DNA of 64,000 nucleotides, from assembly GCF_009795845.1 (NCBI RefSeq), contig NZ_WTEX01000004.1, positions 80,884-144,883 on the forward strand, given 5' to 3'. Shown here piece after piece: positions 1-8,056 of this stretch. The notes beneath the pieces are model-generated. The model was not told the DNA's origin, searched no databases, and saw nothing but the letters and a program-made list of their open reading frames with translations. Position 1 is the stretch's first letter; every line of letters begins with the position of its first letter. The position numbers and the translations under genes were made by a program. This stretch comes from Gilliamella sp. Lep-s35. Lineage in GTDB: Bacteria; Pseudomonadota; Gammaproteobacteria; Enterobacterales; Orbaceae.

Positions 1-1132
1 GTCTACTTGTAACCGAACAGAAATTTATCTTAGCTATGAACATCAAACTGATTATCTAAAATTAAAACAATCGGTTGAATATTGGTTGGGACAATTTCAT
101 CATATTGATCTTGAGCATTATCAAAATTCATTTTATTGGTATGACGGTCGACAAGCTGTTGAGCATTTGATGTCGGTTGCTAGCGGTTTAGACTCTATGA
201 TCATTGGTGAGCCGCAGATCTTAGGACAGGTTAAGCAAGCATATAGTTTTTCACAAAAGCAAAATTGCTTATCAGTTAAATTAGAAAAATTATTTCAGAC
301 TATATTTCATGTTGCTAAAATTGTTCGCAGTGAAACTAATATTGGCGCTAATACCGCATCAGTTGCTTATGCGGCTTGTTTAGTTGCTCGTCGTCTTTTT
401 GTTGATGTGTCACATTTAAATATCATGCTTGTTGGGGCAGGGGAAACGATAGAGCTTATTTCTCGTTACTTAAAGCCTCATGGATTTAATAAAGTTTTTA
501 TTGCTAATCGCACTCGTGAAAAGGCATTAAAACTTGCGTCTAATATTGATGCAGAAATCATCTCATTACCAGATATTGCTAATCGGTTAAAAGATGTTGA
601 TATTGTGATTAGTTCAACCGCAAGCCCTTTACCTATCATTGGTAAAGGAATGGTTGAGCGTACTTTATGGGCTAGAAATAATCGTAAAATGTTATTTATT
701 GATTTAGCTGTTCCTCGTGACGTCGAAGAAGAAATCAATTACCTTGATAATGTACATCTTTATACTATTGATGATTTACAAAAAACGGTTGAAAACAATC
801 TAGAACAACGGGCTATTGCTGCCAAAGAAGCACAATATATCATTCAAGAACATGCGGAAAATTTTATTGATTGGCTTAAAGCTAGACATGCTGTTGCTTA
901 TGTTAAGCAGTATCGTAGCAATGCAGAAAGTGTTAAACGTGAGTTACAAATAAAGGCTTTAAATGCGATCAAGCAAGGTGCTAATATTGATGATGTACTT
1001 TCTGAGTTTTCGCATCGTTTAACCAATAAATTAATCCATGCACCAACACAAACATTACTTCATGCCGCTAAACATGATTGTGATGATTGTTTTAAGGTGC
1101 TGAGTAAAGGGTTAGGGTTAAAAGAACATTAA
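1..1132 (+). CDS. hemA: glutamyl-tRNA reductase, 5' end outside window
   Basis: HemA reduces glutamyl-tRNA(Glu) to glutamate-1-semialdehyde with NADPH, the first committed step of C5 tetrapyrrole synthesis in the cytosol. The frame is already open at base 2 and begins with the catalytic-cysteine motif STCNRTEIY, so roughly the first 48 residues lie outside the window. The conserved stretches ASGLDSMIIGEPQILGQVK, LLVGAGETIELISRY-like NADPH-binding segment (here LVGAGETIE) and ISSTASPLPIIGKGMVER follow in the family order, and the C-terminal dimerisation helices are present. A TTG inside the gene at 86 is not its start. In enteric bacteria prfA follows hemA; here a DUF1289 gene follows instead. 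Recognised from sequence with high certainty. Confidence 0.97.
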   Translation, partial: STCNRTEIYLSYEHQTDYLKLKQSVEYWLGQFHHIDLEHYQNSFYWYDGRQAVEHLMSVASGLDSMIIGEPQILGQVKQAYSFSQKQNCLSVKLEKLFQTIFHVAKIVRSETNIGANTASVAYAACLVARRLFVDVSHLNIMLVGAGETIELISRYLKPHGFNKVFIANRTREKALKLASNIDAEIISLPDIANRLKDVDIVISSTASPLPIIGKGMVERTLWARNNRKMLFIDLAVPRDVEEEINYLDNVHLYTIDDLQKTVENNLEQRAIAAKEAQYIIQEHAENFIDWLKARHAVAYVKQYRSNAESVKRELQIKALNAIKQGANIDDVLSEFSHRLTNKLIHAPTQTLLHAAKHDCDDCFKVLSKGLGLKEH

Positions 1133-1168
1133 CAGAATGACAGTTTTCTTAGTAGGATAAATAATCAA

Positions 1169-1420
1169 TTGGATCAGATCGAATTTTTTGATATCCCAAG
1201 TCCTTGTAAACGTATTTGTGAAACAGACAAGCAAGGTTATTGTATTGCTTGTTATCGTTCCAGACAAGAAAGATTTAATTGGTTAACCTTTAATAATAAC
1301 CAAAAGAAAGAAGTTTTACGCTTATGCAAACAACGAGCATTAAAACGTCATTATTTATTATTACAGCAGCAACGCCAAAAATTAAATTCAATCTCGTCAC
1401 AAATTGAGCTGAATTTCTAA
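1169..1420 (+). CDS. DUF1289-family small cysteine-cluster protein
   Basis: An 83-residue protein with the DUF1289 signature near its N-terminus: SPC13-x3-C17-x7-C25-x2-C28 followed by the conserved tryptophan (RFNW). The four cysteines could bind Zn or an Fe-S cluster; the family has no settled function. The C-terminal half is rich in Gln, Arg and Leu and probably helical. The start is TTG at 1169, preceded by AGTAGGA at 1151-1157, a reasonable ribosome site about 11 nt away. It lies 36 bp after hemA on the same strand and may be cotranscribed with it. Confidence 0.8.
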   Translation: MDQIEFFDIPSPCKRICETDKQGYCIACYRSRQERFNWLTFNNNQKKEVLRLCKQRALKRHYLLLQQQRQKLNSISSQIELNF

Positions 1421-1540
1421 AATCTAATTATTTATTTTTAAACTGTGTATTGTAATGTTAGCTAACTCAGAGTAGGATTTTTATACATATAAAGATGGCA
1501 ATTATTTAGTCACCTTTTTTAATATTATGGAATTTAAAAT

Positions 1541-1783
1541 ATGAAAATGTGCATTGCTTGTGGCATGCCAATGACCAGTATTGGTGATTATCCATTGCTC
1601 GATATGTCTAAAAATTATTGTAAACATTGTGCCCATGAAGATGGGGCAATGAAAACATTTGACGAAAAATGGCATGAGGTTGCATTACACTATACTAAAA
1701 ATCACAATATTGATAACTCTGTGGCGAAACAAACTGCGTATGTTATTTTAAAAAAATTACCCGCTTGGAAACGGAAATTTTAG
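1541..1783 (+). CDS. putative zinc-ribbon protein
   Basis: An 80-residue protein with two CxxC knuckles, C4-I-A-C7-GMPM at the start and C27-K-H-C30 after a short loop, which matches the small 'putative zinc ribbon domain' family in which CxxCGMPM opens the protein. The remaining 50 residues are probably helical and end KKLPAWKRKF. The zinc-binding assignment rests on the cysteine pattern; the cellular role is unknown. The gene stands alone between the DUF1289 gene and tRNA-Leu. Confidence 0.7.
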   Translation: MKMCIACGMPMTSIGDYPLLDMSKNYCKHCAHEDGAMKTFDEKWHEVALHYTKNHNIDNSVAKQTAYVILKKLPAWKRKF

Positions 1784-1881
1784 ACGTTTTTTTAGGCAAA
1801 TAAGTGCTTTATGGATAATATCTGTTGCAGATATTACAAAGCTTAGTATAATGCCAACGTTTACTTATCTACACTTCAAAT

Positions 1882-1968
1882 GCCAGTGTGGCGAAATTGG
1901 TAGACGCAGCGGATTCAAAATCCGCCGCCCTTAAAAGCGTGTCGGTTCGAGTCCGACCACTGGCACCA
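1882..1968 (+). tRNA. tRNA-Leu (anticodon CAA)
   Basis: An 87-nt class II tRNA. The acceptor stem pairs GCCAGTG (1882-1888) with CACTGGC (1958-1964), then discriminator A and encoded CCA at 1966-1968. The anticodon stem GCGGA/TCCGC closes the loop TTCAAAA, giving anticodon CAA (reads UUG). A long variable arm and GGTTCGAGTCC T-arm are present. This is the leuX-type tRNA, a known integration site in enteric bacteria, and a decayed island begins directly behind it. Confidence 0.97.
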
Positions 1969-2510
1969 ATAAAATCAATAGTTTATCTAAATTTTTCTTA
2001 CGTCGTAAATTACCAAAAAATAACAAGTGGCGGTAAAATGGCGGTTAAAATTTTCCAAAACTTTTTATTGATAGAGTTTTATCGATTTAACTTACTAAAG
2101 TTAATACACGTTATAAATTTCAGTTTAATTATTTAATAATTATGCTTTATTTGAAATTTTGATACACCTGTTATTGCTCATATAAAATAAAAATGTTATT
2201 ATTAGTTATAACATTAATTATTCACTCCGATCTTTTTTATAAGTTAAAAACTGAAAAATATTTCATTTATTTCAGTTTTATACGATCCTTTAAGATCCTT
2301 TTTTCAATAAGCCTTTAGGTTTTTTAATAAAATCCAACTGAAAAAAATTCATGCAAAAACCCCGGAGGTGGGTGAGGTGTAGCCCGGATTAGGTCACCCG
2401 ATCGATTTTGTCTCCGATTATTTATTTTTAATAATTCAGATATAAAAATAGCCAAGAGCTCAGGTTGGTTATTGATTTATTTTGATTTTATTTGAAATAT
2501 AGTTAGAGAA
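1969..2510. other. gene-free AT-rich stretch behind tRNA-Leu
   Basis: No supportable gene. Visible structure: an AT-rich inverted repeat AAAACTGAAA (2247-2256) with TTTCAGTTTT (2270-2279); a direct doublet GATCCTTT near 2284-2300; and a GC-rich patch at 2358-2400 that can fold as GGGTGA (2370-2375) with TCACCC (2394-2399). The sharp change in base composition around 2358 fits a junction of imported DNA. No copy of the tRNA-Leu 3' end was seen by eye in the following 3 kb. Confidence 0.5.
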
Positions 2511-2513
2511 GTG

Positions 2514-2542
2514 TTGACTTTGTAGGTAGGTGCGCCTATAAT
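2514..2542 (+). promoter_or_regulatory. strong sigma-70-type promoter of the small-peptide gene
   Basis: TTGACT at 2514-2519, a 17-nt spacer and TATAAT at 2537-2542, close to the sigma-70 consensus. Predicted transcription start is about 2549, some 60 nt ahead of the 18-codon frame at 2612. Confidence 0.75.
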
Positions 2543-2569
2543 TATAAACATCCGCAGGGCGCTGATGAA

Positions 2570-2702
2570 GCAAACCCCCAGCTTTCGATGGGGGCTTAAG
2601 GGAGAAGAAGAATGTACAGATTCTTAATTCTCTTGGTTCTATTAACGGTATCTCTACCGGTTTACTAGTTCCAATCAAAGGCGGGGTGGCCGCCCCGCCG
2701 AT
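2570..2702 (-). ncRNA. predicted antisense RNA (Sib-like antitoxin candidate)
   Basis: Transcription from the minus-strand promoter at 2709-2737 would begin near 2702 and run leftward across the GC-rich hairpin (2680-2699), the whole 18-codon frame and its ribosome site. It would end at the hairpin CCCCCA...TGGGGG (2575-2594), which in this direction is followed by TTT. The resulting RNA of about 130 nt would be fully complementary to the toxin message, as Sib RNAs are. The RNA itself is a prediction from promoter and hairpin placement. Confidence 0.45.
2612..2668 (+). CDS. 18-residue hydrophobic peptide, Ibs-like type I toxin candidate
   Basis: The frame encodes MYRFLILLVLLTVSLPVY. It opens with ATG at 2612 behind GGGAGAAG (2600-2607). 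Apart from the Tyr-Arg start and a final Pro-Val-Tyr, the peptide is almost wholly Leu, Ile and Val. Length, a single hydrophobic helix and the Ser-hydrophobic-x-x-Tyr end resemble Ibs toxins of enteric Ibs/Sib loci, which insert in the inner membrane and are silenced by an antisense RNA. It has its own promoter (2514-2542), a 5' hairpin (2575-2594) and a GC-rich hairpin after the stop (2680-2699). A facing promoter lies at 2709-2737. It could instead be a leader peptide for the DNA-binding protein at 2748. Confidence 0.6.
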   Translation: MYRFLILLVLLTVSLPVY

Positions 2703-2708
2703 GACCTT

Positions 2709-2737
2709 AATATAACAACTGATTAATAAAAAATCAA
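2709..2737 (-). promoter_or_regulatory. antisense promoter facing the small-peptide gene
   Basis: On the minus strand TTGATT (plus 2732-2737), a 17-nt spacer and TATATT (plus 2709-2714). It points into the small-peptide gene. Its -35 box abuts the AAGGTGG ribosome site of the protein starting at 2748. Confidence 0.6.
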
Positions 2738-2747
2738 GGTGGAACAC

Positions 2748-2927
2748 ATGGCGTTATCAAGAGCTGAAATTCAAAAAAGAAGTGATGAAAAAAGAGGAGT
2801 AAAACCAAAAGGGTATAAATTATCAATTAATACAATAGAGATGATTGCGGAGCTAAGCAAAAGCACGGGCAAGGCGCAAGGGGCAATTATCGAAGAAGCA
2901 ATAAAGTTATATAGAGGTTCACTATAA
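2748..2927 (+). CDS. small ribbon-helix-helix-like protein
   Basis: A 59-residue basic protein from ATG 2748, preceded by AAGGTGG (2736-2742). A GTG three codons earlier is possible but leaves the ribosome site inside the frame. Residues KGYKLSINTIEMIAELSK followed by a second helix ending AIIEEAIKLYRGSL look like the strand-helix-helix layout of ribbon-helix-helix DNA-binding proteins common on phages and plasmids. Target and function are unknown. It directly follows the candidate type I toxin locus. Confidence 0.55.
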   Translation: MALSRAEIQKRSDEKRGVKPKGYKLSINTIEMIAELSKSTGKAQGAIIEEAIKLYRGSL

Positions 2928-2931
2928 AAAA

Positions 2932-2947
2932 GCCCGCGATCGCGGGC
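2932..2947 (-). terminator. intrinsic terminator, minus direction
   Basis: Perfect palindrome GCCCGCGATCGCGGGC; read on the minus strand it is followed by TTTTTTATAG. It would end transcription of the gene remnant at 2967-3087 and may also stop the short gene on the plus strand. Confidence 0.65.
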
Positions 2948-2966
2948 GAGGTGAGGGCACAACGTA

Positions 2967-3087
2967 TTATTTTGCAATTACCGGCGAGTATTTTTTATCT
3001 AGATTTATTGCGTCCGTTTTAACGCCAATGATTGCGCCGGCATTGATTGGCGTGTTCGGGTGTGTGTGTTGCACTGTCAAATGTAGT
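2967..3087 (-). pseudogene. C-terminal gene remnant cut by an IS-like end
   Basis: About 40 codons on the minus strand, ending TDAINLDKKYSPVIAK and a TAA at 2967, with the intrinsic terminator directly behind. Upstream the frame runs into the IS481-like end motif at 3082-3107, so the gene's front is missing. The tail looks like normal coding sequence but I cannot name the family; a prophage origin is a guess from the surroundings. Confidence 0.35.
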
Positions 3088-3107
3088 AGCTCAAACTTAA
3101 TCTGATA
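3082..3107 (+). repeat. IS481-like end motif, copy 1
   Basis: TGTAGTAGCTCAAACTTAAT followed by CTGATA. The same core AGCTCAAACTTAATCTGA occurs at 4142-4162, and parts of it at 47750-47763 and 47792-47808. At 4142 it sits beside an IS481-type transposase fragment, which suggests it is the terminal repeat of that element. Confidence 0.5.
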
Positions 3108-3167
3108 GAATTTGGTGACTGAGTTCACCGTCACCTTTAACGGGTAAATACACAAAATTTGGGATGG

Positions 3168-3388
3168 AGTCAAAAGCTATTTTTTAGGTTATCTGTTGTT
3201 TTCCCGATTTTTAGTATTTGTTGCATTGTTTGCAATATTTCGAGTCGAGTGTTCATTTTCATAAAAACATTGTTATCAATTAATTCTTCATATTCTTCAT
3301 ACAATTCATGTTGTAATTTTTGTAATTTTTGTAATTTTTGAACTTTCTCATCTGGTTTTATCTCGTTAATTTTATTAGCCTTTTAAAA
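3168..3388 (-). pseudogene. coiled-coil gene remnant
   Basis: Minus-strand frame of about 70 codons with no ATG and a stop immediately upstream, ending TTDNLKNSF and TGA near 3168. It contains a perfect tripeptide repeat QKLQKLQKLQ followed by HELYEEYEELIDNN and EILQTMQQILKIG, a pattern expected for a coiled coil. It is probably the tail of a degraded mobile-element gene. I do not recognise the family. Confidence 0.3.
3312..3338. repeat. 9-bp tandem repeat, three copies
   Basis: TGTAATTTT repeated three times exactly; on the minus strand it codes for the Gln-Lys-Leu repeats of the coiled-coil remnant. A unit of 9 bp keeps the frame when the copy number changes. Confidence 0.7.
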
Positions 3389-3541
3389 CTTGTTATCTGT
3401 TTCAATAACGATAATGCAACTCTCATCAAAAACACAGTTCAGCTTTATTTTTATATATTAATATAATTTTATTTAAAAGAATAACTTTGCTTTATAATAT
3501 ATAATAGTATTATTAACTTAAATAACTGGCGGAGTATTTAA

Positions 3542-3862
3542 GTGTTTAATATAATTATTCATAACCAAGCAAAAGAAGAGCTGTTAGAGCTATCAGATGA
3601 GCTAAAAGGTAAAATGGCTAATCTGATTGACAAATTGGAGGTCAGGGGGCAATTGAGAATGCCCGACAGCAAAGCGTTAGGAAATGGTTTATTTGAACTA
3701 AGATGCATAGAACGAAATAATATAGCGAGAACTATCTACGCATATCAAAAAGGAAGCGTAATATTTTTACTACATGCATTTGTGAAAAAAACAGAAAAAA
3801 CACCGAGCGCGTCACTCAAAATAGCACGTGAAAGATTAAAGGAGATGATTGAAAATGACTAA
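3542..3862 (+). CDS. HigB/RelE-type toxin (phage Gp49-like)
   Basis: A 106-residue protein of the Gp49-like branch of the RelE/HigB toxins, which are ribosome-dependent mRNA endonucleases. Visible support: the central FELRCIERNNIARTIYAY segment and the basic C-terminal helix FLLHAFVKKTEKTP...KIARERLKEM typical of this family, plus an adjacent XRE-type antitoxin frame. The start is GTG at 3542 behind CGGAG. The stop overlaps the next gene by 8 nt (ATGACTAA), indicating translational coupling. Toxin-first order is as in higBA loci. Catalytic activity is inferred from family membership. Confidence 0.8.
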   Translation: MFNIIIHNQAKEELLELSDELKGKMANLIDKLEVRGQLRMPDSKALGNGLFELRCIERNNIARTIYAYQKGSVIFLLHAFVKKTEKTPSASLKIARERLKEMIEND

Positions 3863-4154
3863 ACATAACACAACATGGGAAGAATTAAAAAAAGAAATGC
3901 TCAATTCTCCTGAAGCTAAAAAAGCGTACGAAGATGCTGACAGGGCTTGGAAATTGCGTGAGGCGTTAATTGAGGCAAGAGAACATGCAAACTTAACACA
4001 ATCAGAGCTAGCTAGAAAAATGAACGTCGCACCATCAAACTTAAACAAATTAGAAAAGCATCCAGACAAGGCAAACATGGCGACAATTTTTAAATATTTT
4101 GATGCGTGTAACGTAAATGTTGATTTTATAATTTCCGCATCAGCTCAAACTTAA
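3855..4154 (+). CDS. HigA/XRE-type antitoxin, C-terminus altered
   Basis: About 99 residues from ATG 3855. The helix-turn-helix lies at about residues 45-80 (EHANLTQSELARKMNVAP...LNKLEKHPDKANMATIFKYF) as in HigA antitoxins, which bind the toxin and the operon operator. The last residues SASAQT and the TAA are contributed by the IS481-like end motif at 4142-4162, so the natural C-terminus has been replaced by a few foreign codons. The helix-turn-helix is intact, so the antitoxin may still work. ATG is preferred over the TTG two codons upstream. Confidence 0.75.
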   Translation: MTKHNTTWEELKKEMLNSPEAKKAYEDADRAWKLREALIEAREHANLTQSELARKMNVAPSNLNKLEKHPDKANMATIFKYFDACNVNVDFIISASAQT

Positions 4155-4162
4155 TCTGACAT
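4142..4162 (+). repeat. IS481-like end motif, copy 2
   Basis: AGCTCAAACTTAATCTGACA plus T; supplies the last codons and stop of the antitoxin frame and borders the transposase fragment to its right. Confidence 0.55.
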
Positions 4163-4325
4163 ACACGTATCACTATTTCGGCTTTCCCATTCGTTTGTGG
4201 GCAGGTGGGTTTGGTGAATTTTTGATTAATACGATGGCTATGGTACGTTTTAACAAATAGGTGTTCACTTGTGCCTTGATATTCACGTTTATTATCGGAA
4301 TAAATACATGTAGTAGTATAAGGAC
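4163..4325 (-). pseudogene. IS481-family transposase fragment
   Basis: Minus-strand remnant carrying part of the DDE integrase core: CIYSDNKREYQGTS (second Asp), FVKTYHSHRINQKFTKP and CPQTNGKAE (catalytic Glu), wording typical of IS481-family transposases. Both the N-terminal half and the last part after the Glu are missing; the fragment ends at the end motif 4142-4162 and on the other side is fused to an integrase remnant. Not functional. Confidence 0.7.
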
Positions 4326-4618
4326 ACTGTGCTAACATATCTTTTTGTTAGTCCTGCTTTTTCACCAAGATTTGGATCAGATAAGTATTTATCTAAAAGA
4401 TTCCCTAATGTTAATTTTGTTATATCGTTTTTGTGGGATCCCGAATTGCTCTATTTTCGATACCTGGTTTGTTCCCCATGTTTTTGCTATATTTGTTGTT
4501 TGCTAAATGTTTTTGATTCACGATAAATAATCTTGGTTTTTTCTTTTATTTCAACGGTACAACGACATCGAGGTGTTCCGTCTGCACGAATACGTTTCTC
4601 TATGATATAATGAGCCAT
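4326..4618 (-). pseudogene. phage integrase N-terminal remnant, frameshifted
   Basis: From ATG at 4618 (minus) the frame reads MAHYIIEKRIRADGTPRCRC and continues TFSKQQI before a stop. It resumes in a second frame as AKTWGTNQVSKIEQFGIPQK and in a third as DITKLTLGNLLDKYLSDPNLGEKAG. This matches the N-terminal arm-binding region of a family of tyrosine integrases of temperate phages. At least two frameshifts and loss of the catalytic part make it dead. It abuts the IS481-type fragment. Confidence 0.65.
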
Positions 4619-4766
4619 AAATTGTTTACCCTAAATTATTTTGTCCTATTGCGTGGGAGCCTGTGTGGGATCCTGATGATGAAAAAATATATCAAAATAG
4701 GTAAAATAAGCAAAAATAATATTTCTGAAATAATCAGTAAAAACAGCTATAAACATTGGTGTGTCA

Positions 4767-5729
4767 ATGAATTCAACAAAAAATAAATTTTCTATCGCTC
4801 CTATGCTTGATTGGACTGATAAACATTGCCGTTATTTTCATAGAATTCTAACAAAACAAACATTGCTATATACAGAAATGGTGACAACTGGCGCCATTTT
4901 ATTTGGGAAAAGTGATTATTTAGATTTCAATCATGAAGAGCATCCTGTTAGTTTACAACTTGGCGGTAGCGATCCCAAAGCATTGGCACAATGTGCAAAA
5001 TTAGCGCAAGAACGTGGTTATGATGAAATCAACTTAAACGTAGGTTGCCCATCAGATCGGGTACAAAATGGGATGTTTGGTGCTTGTTTAATGGGTAATG
5101 CAAATTTAGTGGCTGACTGCGTTGAGCAGATGCAAGCCCAGGTTGATATTCCTGTAACGGTAAAAACAAGAATTGGCATTGATGATTTTGATAGTTATGA
5201 TTTTTTATGTCACTTCATTGAAACTGTAATGCCTTATACTAGTACCTTTATTGTGCATGCTCGTAAAGCTTGGTTATCGGGACTAAGTCCAAAGGAAAAT
5301 CGAGAAGTGCCTCCACTTGACTATGATCGTGTTTATAAGCTCAAACAAGATTATCCCAATTTAACGATAGCGATTAATGGAGGCATTAAAACCATTGATG
5401 AAATCAAACATCACCTACAGCATGTTGATGGTGTGATGGTAGGGCGTGAAGCTTATCAAAATCCGCTTTTACTAACCCAAATTGATTCACAAATTTTTGG
5501 ATTAAATGCGCCAATAATTGAGCCAAAATCAGCAATTCGAACGCTGTATCCCTATATTGAGCAACAATTAACGCAAGGGGCACAACTAAACCACATTATG
5601 CGCCATACTTTAGGGTTATTTAATGGATTTAAAGGCGCAAAACAATGGCGGCGTTATTTGAGCGAAAATGCTCATAAAAAAGGTGTGGGAATAGAGGTGG
5701 TTGAACAGGCCTTAACCTTCATCCAATAA
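4767..5729 (+). CDS. dusA: tRNA-dihydrouridine(20/20a) synthase
   Basis: DusA reduces uridines 20 and 20a in the tRNA D-loop using FMN and NADPH. The protein begins with the FMN-binding barrel motif [15 protein letters not shown] and contains [25 protein letters not shown] and [17 protein letters not shown] with the catalytic cysteine, and NGGI near the phosphate site; these match DusA rather than DusB or DusC. About 320 residues, normal length. I prefer ATG 4767, with GGTG five bases upstream, over GTG 4761. First intact housekeeping gene after the tRNA-Leu island. Confidence 0.93.
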   Translation: MNSTKNKFSIAPMLDWTDKHCRYFHRILTKQTLLYTEMVTTGAILFGKSDYLDFNHEEHPVSLQLGGSDPKALAQCAKLAQERGYDEINLNVGCPSDRVQNGMFGACLMGNANLVADCVEQMQAQVDIPVTVKTRIGIDDFDSYDFLCHFIETVMPYTSTFIVHARKAWLSGLSPKENREVPPLDYDRVYKLKQDYPNLTIAINGGIKTIDEIKHHLQHVDGVMVGREAYQNPLLLTQIDSQIFGLNAPIIEPKSAIRTLYPYIEQQLTQGAQLNHIMRHTLGLFNGFKGAKQWRRYLSENAHKKGVGIEVVEQALTFIQ

Positions 5730-5780
5730 TAATTTACAAAATAGCAATGTTCTTCACTTAATAATGTGATAATTGCACGA

Positions 5781-5806
5781 AGCTAGTATATCGTTATATA
5801 CTAGCT
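5781..5806 (+). terminator. possible terminator after dusA
   Basis: AGCTAGTATAT (5781-5791) pairs with ATATACTAGCT (5796-5806); followed by a modestly T-rich stretch. AT-rich stem, so only a moderate candidate. Confidence 0.4.
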
Positions 5807-5832
5807 CACAATTTTCCTAATGGTTTTATTCT

Positions 5833-7848
5833 GTGCGTTTAAATTCAAGTCAACAAAAAGCTGTCGAATATGTTTCAGGTCCTTGCCTTGTTTTAGCGGG
5901 AGCAGGTTCAGGAAAAACTCGAGTTATTATTAACAAAATTGCTTATTTAATTCGTGTTAAAGAGTATTTACCACGGCATATTGTTGCGGTTACCTTTACT
6001 AATAAAGCTGCACGTGAAATGAAAGAACGTATAGCACAATCTCTTAGTAAACAAGAGGCGAGAGGACTTAAAATTTCAACCTTTCATACGCTAGGTTTGG
6101 ATATTGTTCGCCGAGAATATAAGCATTTAGGCATTAAATCCAACTTTTCGTTATTTGATGATCATGATCAAATCGCATTACTCAAAGAGTTAACTCACCA
6201 ATGGTTAGAAGGTGATAAAGATCTGATTAATCAATTGCGTTCGACTATTTCTAATTGGAAAAATGATATTGTTGATTCAACGATTGCGATGGCAAGAGCG
6301 CAAACAAATAAAGAAAAATTATTTGCTCACTGTTATCAGCTTTATGAAAAACAGTTAAAAGCATGTAGTATTCTCGATTTTGATGATCTTATTTTACTTC
6401 CTACCCTATTACTAAAAAATAACGAGGAAGTGCGTGAAAAGTGGCAAAATAAAGTCCGTTATTTATTGGTTGATGAATATCAAGATACTAATACAAGTCA
6501 GTATGAGTTTATTAAATTGCTAGTTGGTAATCGGGCCAAATTTACAGTTGTTGGTGATGATGATCAATCCATTTACTCATGGCGAGGGGCAAAACCGCAA
6601 AATTTAGTATTACTAAAACAAGATTTTCCCAATTTAGAAGTCATAAAACTTGAACAAAACTACCGTTCTTCGGGACGAATTTTAAAAGTGGCTAATATTT
6701 TAATTGAAAATAATCCACATATTTTTGAAAAAAAACTGTTTTCAGAACATGGTTATGGTGAGGCATTAAGAGTTATTTCAGCTGATAGTGAAGAGCAAGA
6801 AACGGAAAAAGTTGTTAATGACTTAGTGGGTCACCGATTTGCTAATAATAGCCAATATGGTCAATACGCAATATTGTATCGTGGCAATCACCAAGCACGT
6901 CTCATTGAAAAAATGTTAATGCAATATCGCATACCGTATCGAGTATCGGGTGGAACTTCCTTTTTTTCTCGCATAGAAATTAAAGATTTAATGGCATATT
7001 TGCGCTTATTGACTAATCCTGATGATGATAATGCATTTATTCGTATTATCAACACGCCAAAACGTGAAATTGGTCCTGCAACTGTTCAAAAACTAGGTGA
7101 ATGGGCAAATCATCGTGGTGTTAGCTTATACCAAGCTAGCCACGACATGGGCTTAACTGAATTACTTTCTGGTAAACGGATGGAAACGCTGCATACGTTT
7201 ATCCATTGGTTTGATACACTAATTCAAAAATCACACAGCGAACCAATGAACGCAATTTATGAGCTACTACATGGTATCAATTATGAAAGTTGGATTTATG
7301 AAACTTCAACCTCCCCAAAATCAGGTGAAATGCGTATGCGTAATGTCGAGCAGCTCGTTAGCTGGTTAAATGACATGTTGCAAGGTGATGATATTGATGA
7401 AAGTATGACCCTTGAACAAGCGGTGGCAAGGTTCACCTTGCGTGACATGTTAGAACGTAACGAAACAGAAGAAGAGCTAGATCAAGTTCAGCTTATGACA
7501 CTGCATGCATCTAAAGGATTAGAATTTCCTTACGTCTATTTAGTTGGTATGTCTGAAGGGTTATTACCACACCAAAACAGTATTGATGAAGATAATATTG
7601 AAGAAGAGCGTCGCCTCGCTTATGTTGGTATTACCCGCGCACAGCAAGAACTAACTTTCTCATTTAGCCGGCAACGTAAACAATTTGGTGAAACAATATA
7701 TACCGAACCTAGCCGTTTTTTATTAGAACTGCCTCAAGACGATTTAGTATGGCAAGATCAACGTAACGAACTATCCCACGAAAAGAAAATGCAACAAGGA
7801 CAAAGCCGATTAGCCATGCTAAAAGCACAAATTGCCAAGGCAAAGTGA
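5833..7848 (+). CDS. rep: ATP-dependent DNA helicase Rep
   Basis: Rep is a 3'-5' superfamily 1A helicase that helps replication forks pass protein roadblocks. The protein is 671 residues (E. coli 673), starts [20 protein letters not shown], has Walker A AGAGSGKT at residues 22-29, the motif II region [10 protein letters not shown], motif [17 protein letters not shown], motif IV QNYRSS and motif [20 protein letters not shown] and [12 protein letters not shown]. The start codon is GTG at 5833. Distinguished from UvrD and PcrA by the N-terminus and overall wording. Stands alone. Confidence 0.95.
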   Translation: MRLNSSQQKAVEYVSGPCLVLAGAGSGKTRVIINKIAYLIRVKEYLPRHIVAVTFTNKAAREMKERIAQSLSKQEARGLKISTFHTLGLDIVRREYKHLGIKSNFSLFDDHDQIALLKELTHQWLEGDKDLINQLRSTISNWKNDIVDSTIAMARAQTNKEKLFAHCYQLYEKQLKACSILDFDDLILLPTLLLKNNEEVREKWQNKVRYLLVDEYQDTNTSQYEFIKLLVGNRAKFTVVGDDDQSIYSWRGAKPQNLVLLKQDFPNLEVIKLEQNYRSSGRILKVANILIENNPHIFEKKLFSEHGYGEALRVISADSEEQETEKVVNDLVGHRFANNSQYGQYAILYRGNHQARLIEKMLMQYRIPYRVSGGTSFFSRIEIKDLMAYLRLLTNPDDDNAFIRIINTPKREIGPATVQKLGEWANHRGVSLYQASHDMGLTELLSGKRMETLHTFIHWFDTLIQKSHSEPMNAIYELLHGINYESWIYETSTSPKSGEMRMRNVEQLVSWLNDMLQGDDIDESMTLEQAVARFTLRDMLERNETEEELDQVQLMTLHASKGLEFPYVYLVGMSEGLLPHQNSIDEDNIEEERRLAYVGITRAQQELTFSFSRQRKQFGETIYTEPSRFLLELPQDDLVWQDQRNELSHEKKMQQGQSRLAMLKAQIAKAK

Positions 7849-7918
7849 GATGTATGCATTGTTTATATTTTTTAAATAACTTAAGAAAATACAATAATAA
7901 AAATGCATAAAAAACTAA

Positions 7919-7946
7919 CACCTTATCATATGTAAAAGATAGGGTG
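7919..7946 (-). terminator. terminator of the ubiT-antiporter unit
   Basis: CACCTTATC (7919-7927) pairs with GATAGGGTG (7938-7946); on the minus strand the stem is followed by TTAGTTTTTTATG. It lies about 110 bp beyond the ubiT stop and between converging genes. Confidence 0.55.
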
Positions 7947-8056
7947 CTTATATATAAAGTTCCTGATTTGGCTAAATCATTTTATTGTTAGCCTTACGGC
8001 CCTAATGACAACAAGAGTGATTATATTATTCTTAAGATAAAGTGGACAAAATAAAC

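Noticed and set aside
1969..1983. AATAAAATCAATA directly behind tRNA-Leu as an attachment-site copy matching 36.3 and 47.6 kb
   Set aside because: Only 13 AT-rich bases agree and none belong to the tRNA; no tRNA 3'-end duplication was found.
2469..2747. A 92-codon minus-strand frame as a protein gene
   Set aside because: It covers the type I toxin-antitoxin candidate exactly antisense, includes both hairpins and promoters, and has no ribosome site or recognisable protein features.
3312..3338. Tandem TGTAATTTT units as a CRISPR or plasmid iteron array
   Set aside because: No spacers, only three units, and they encode a Gln-Lys-Leu repeat in a coiled-coil remnant.
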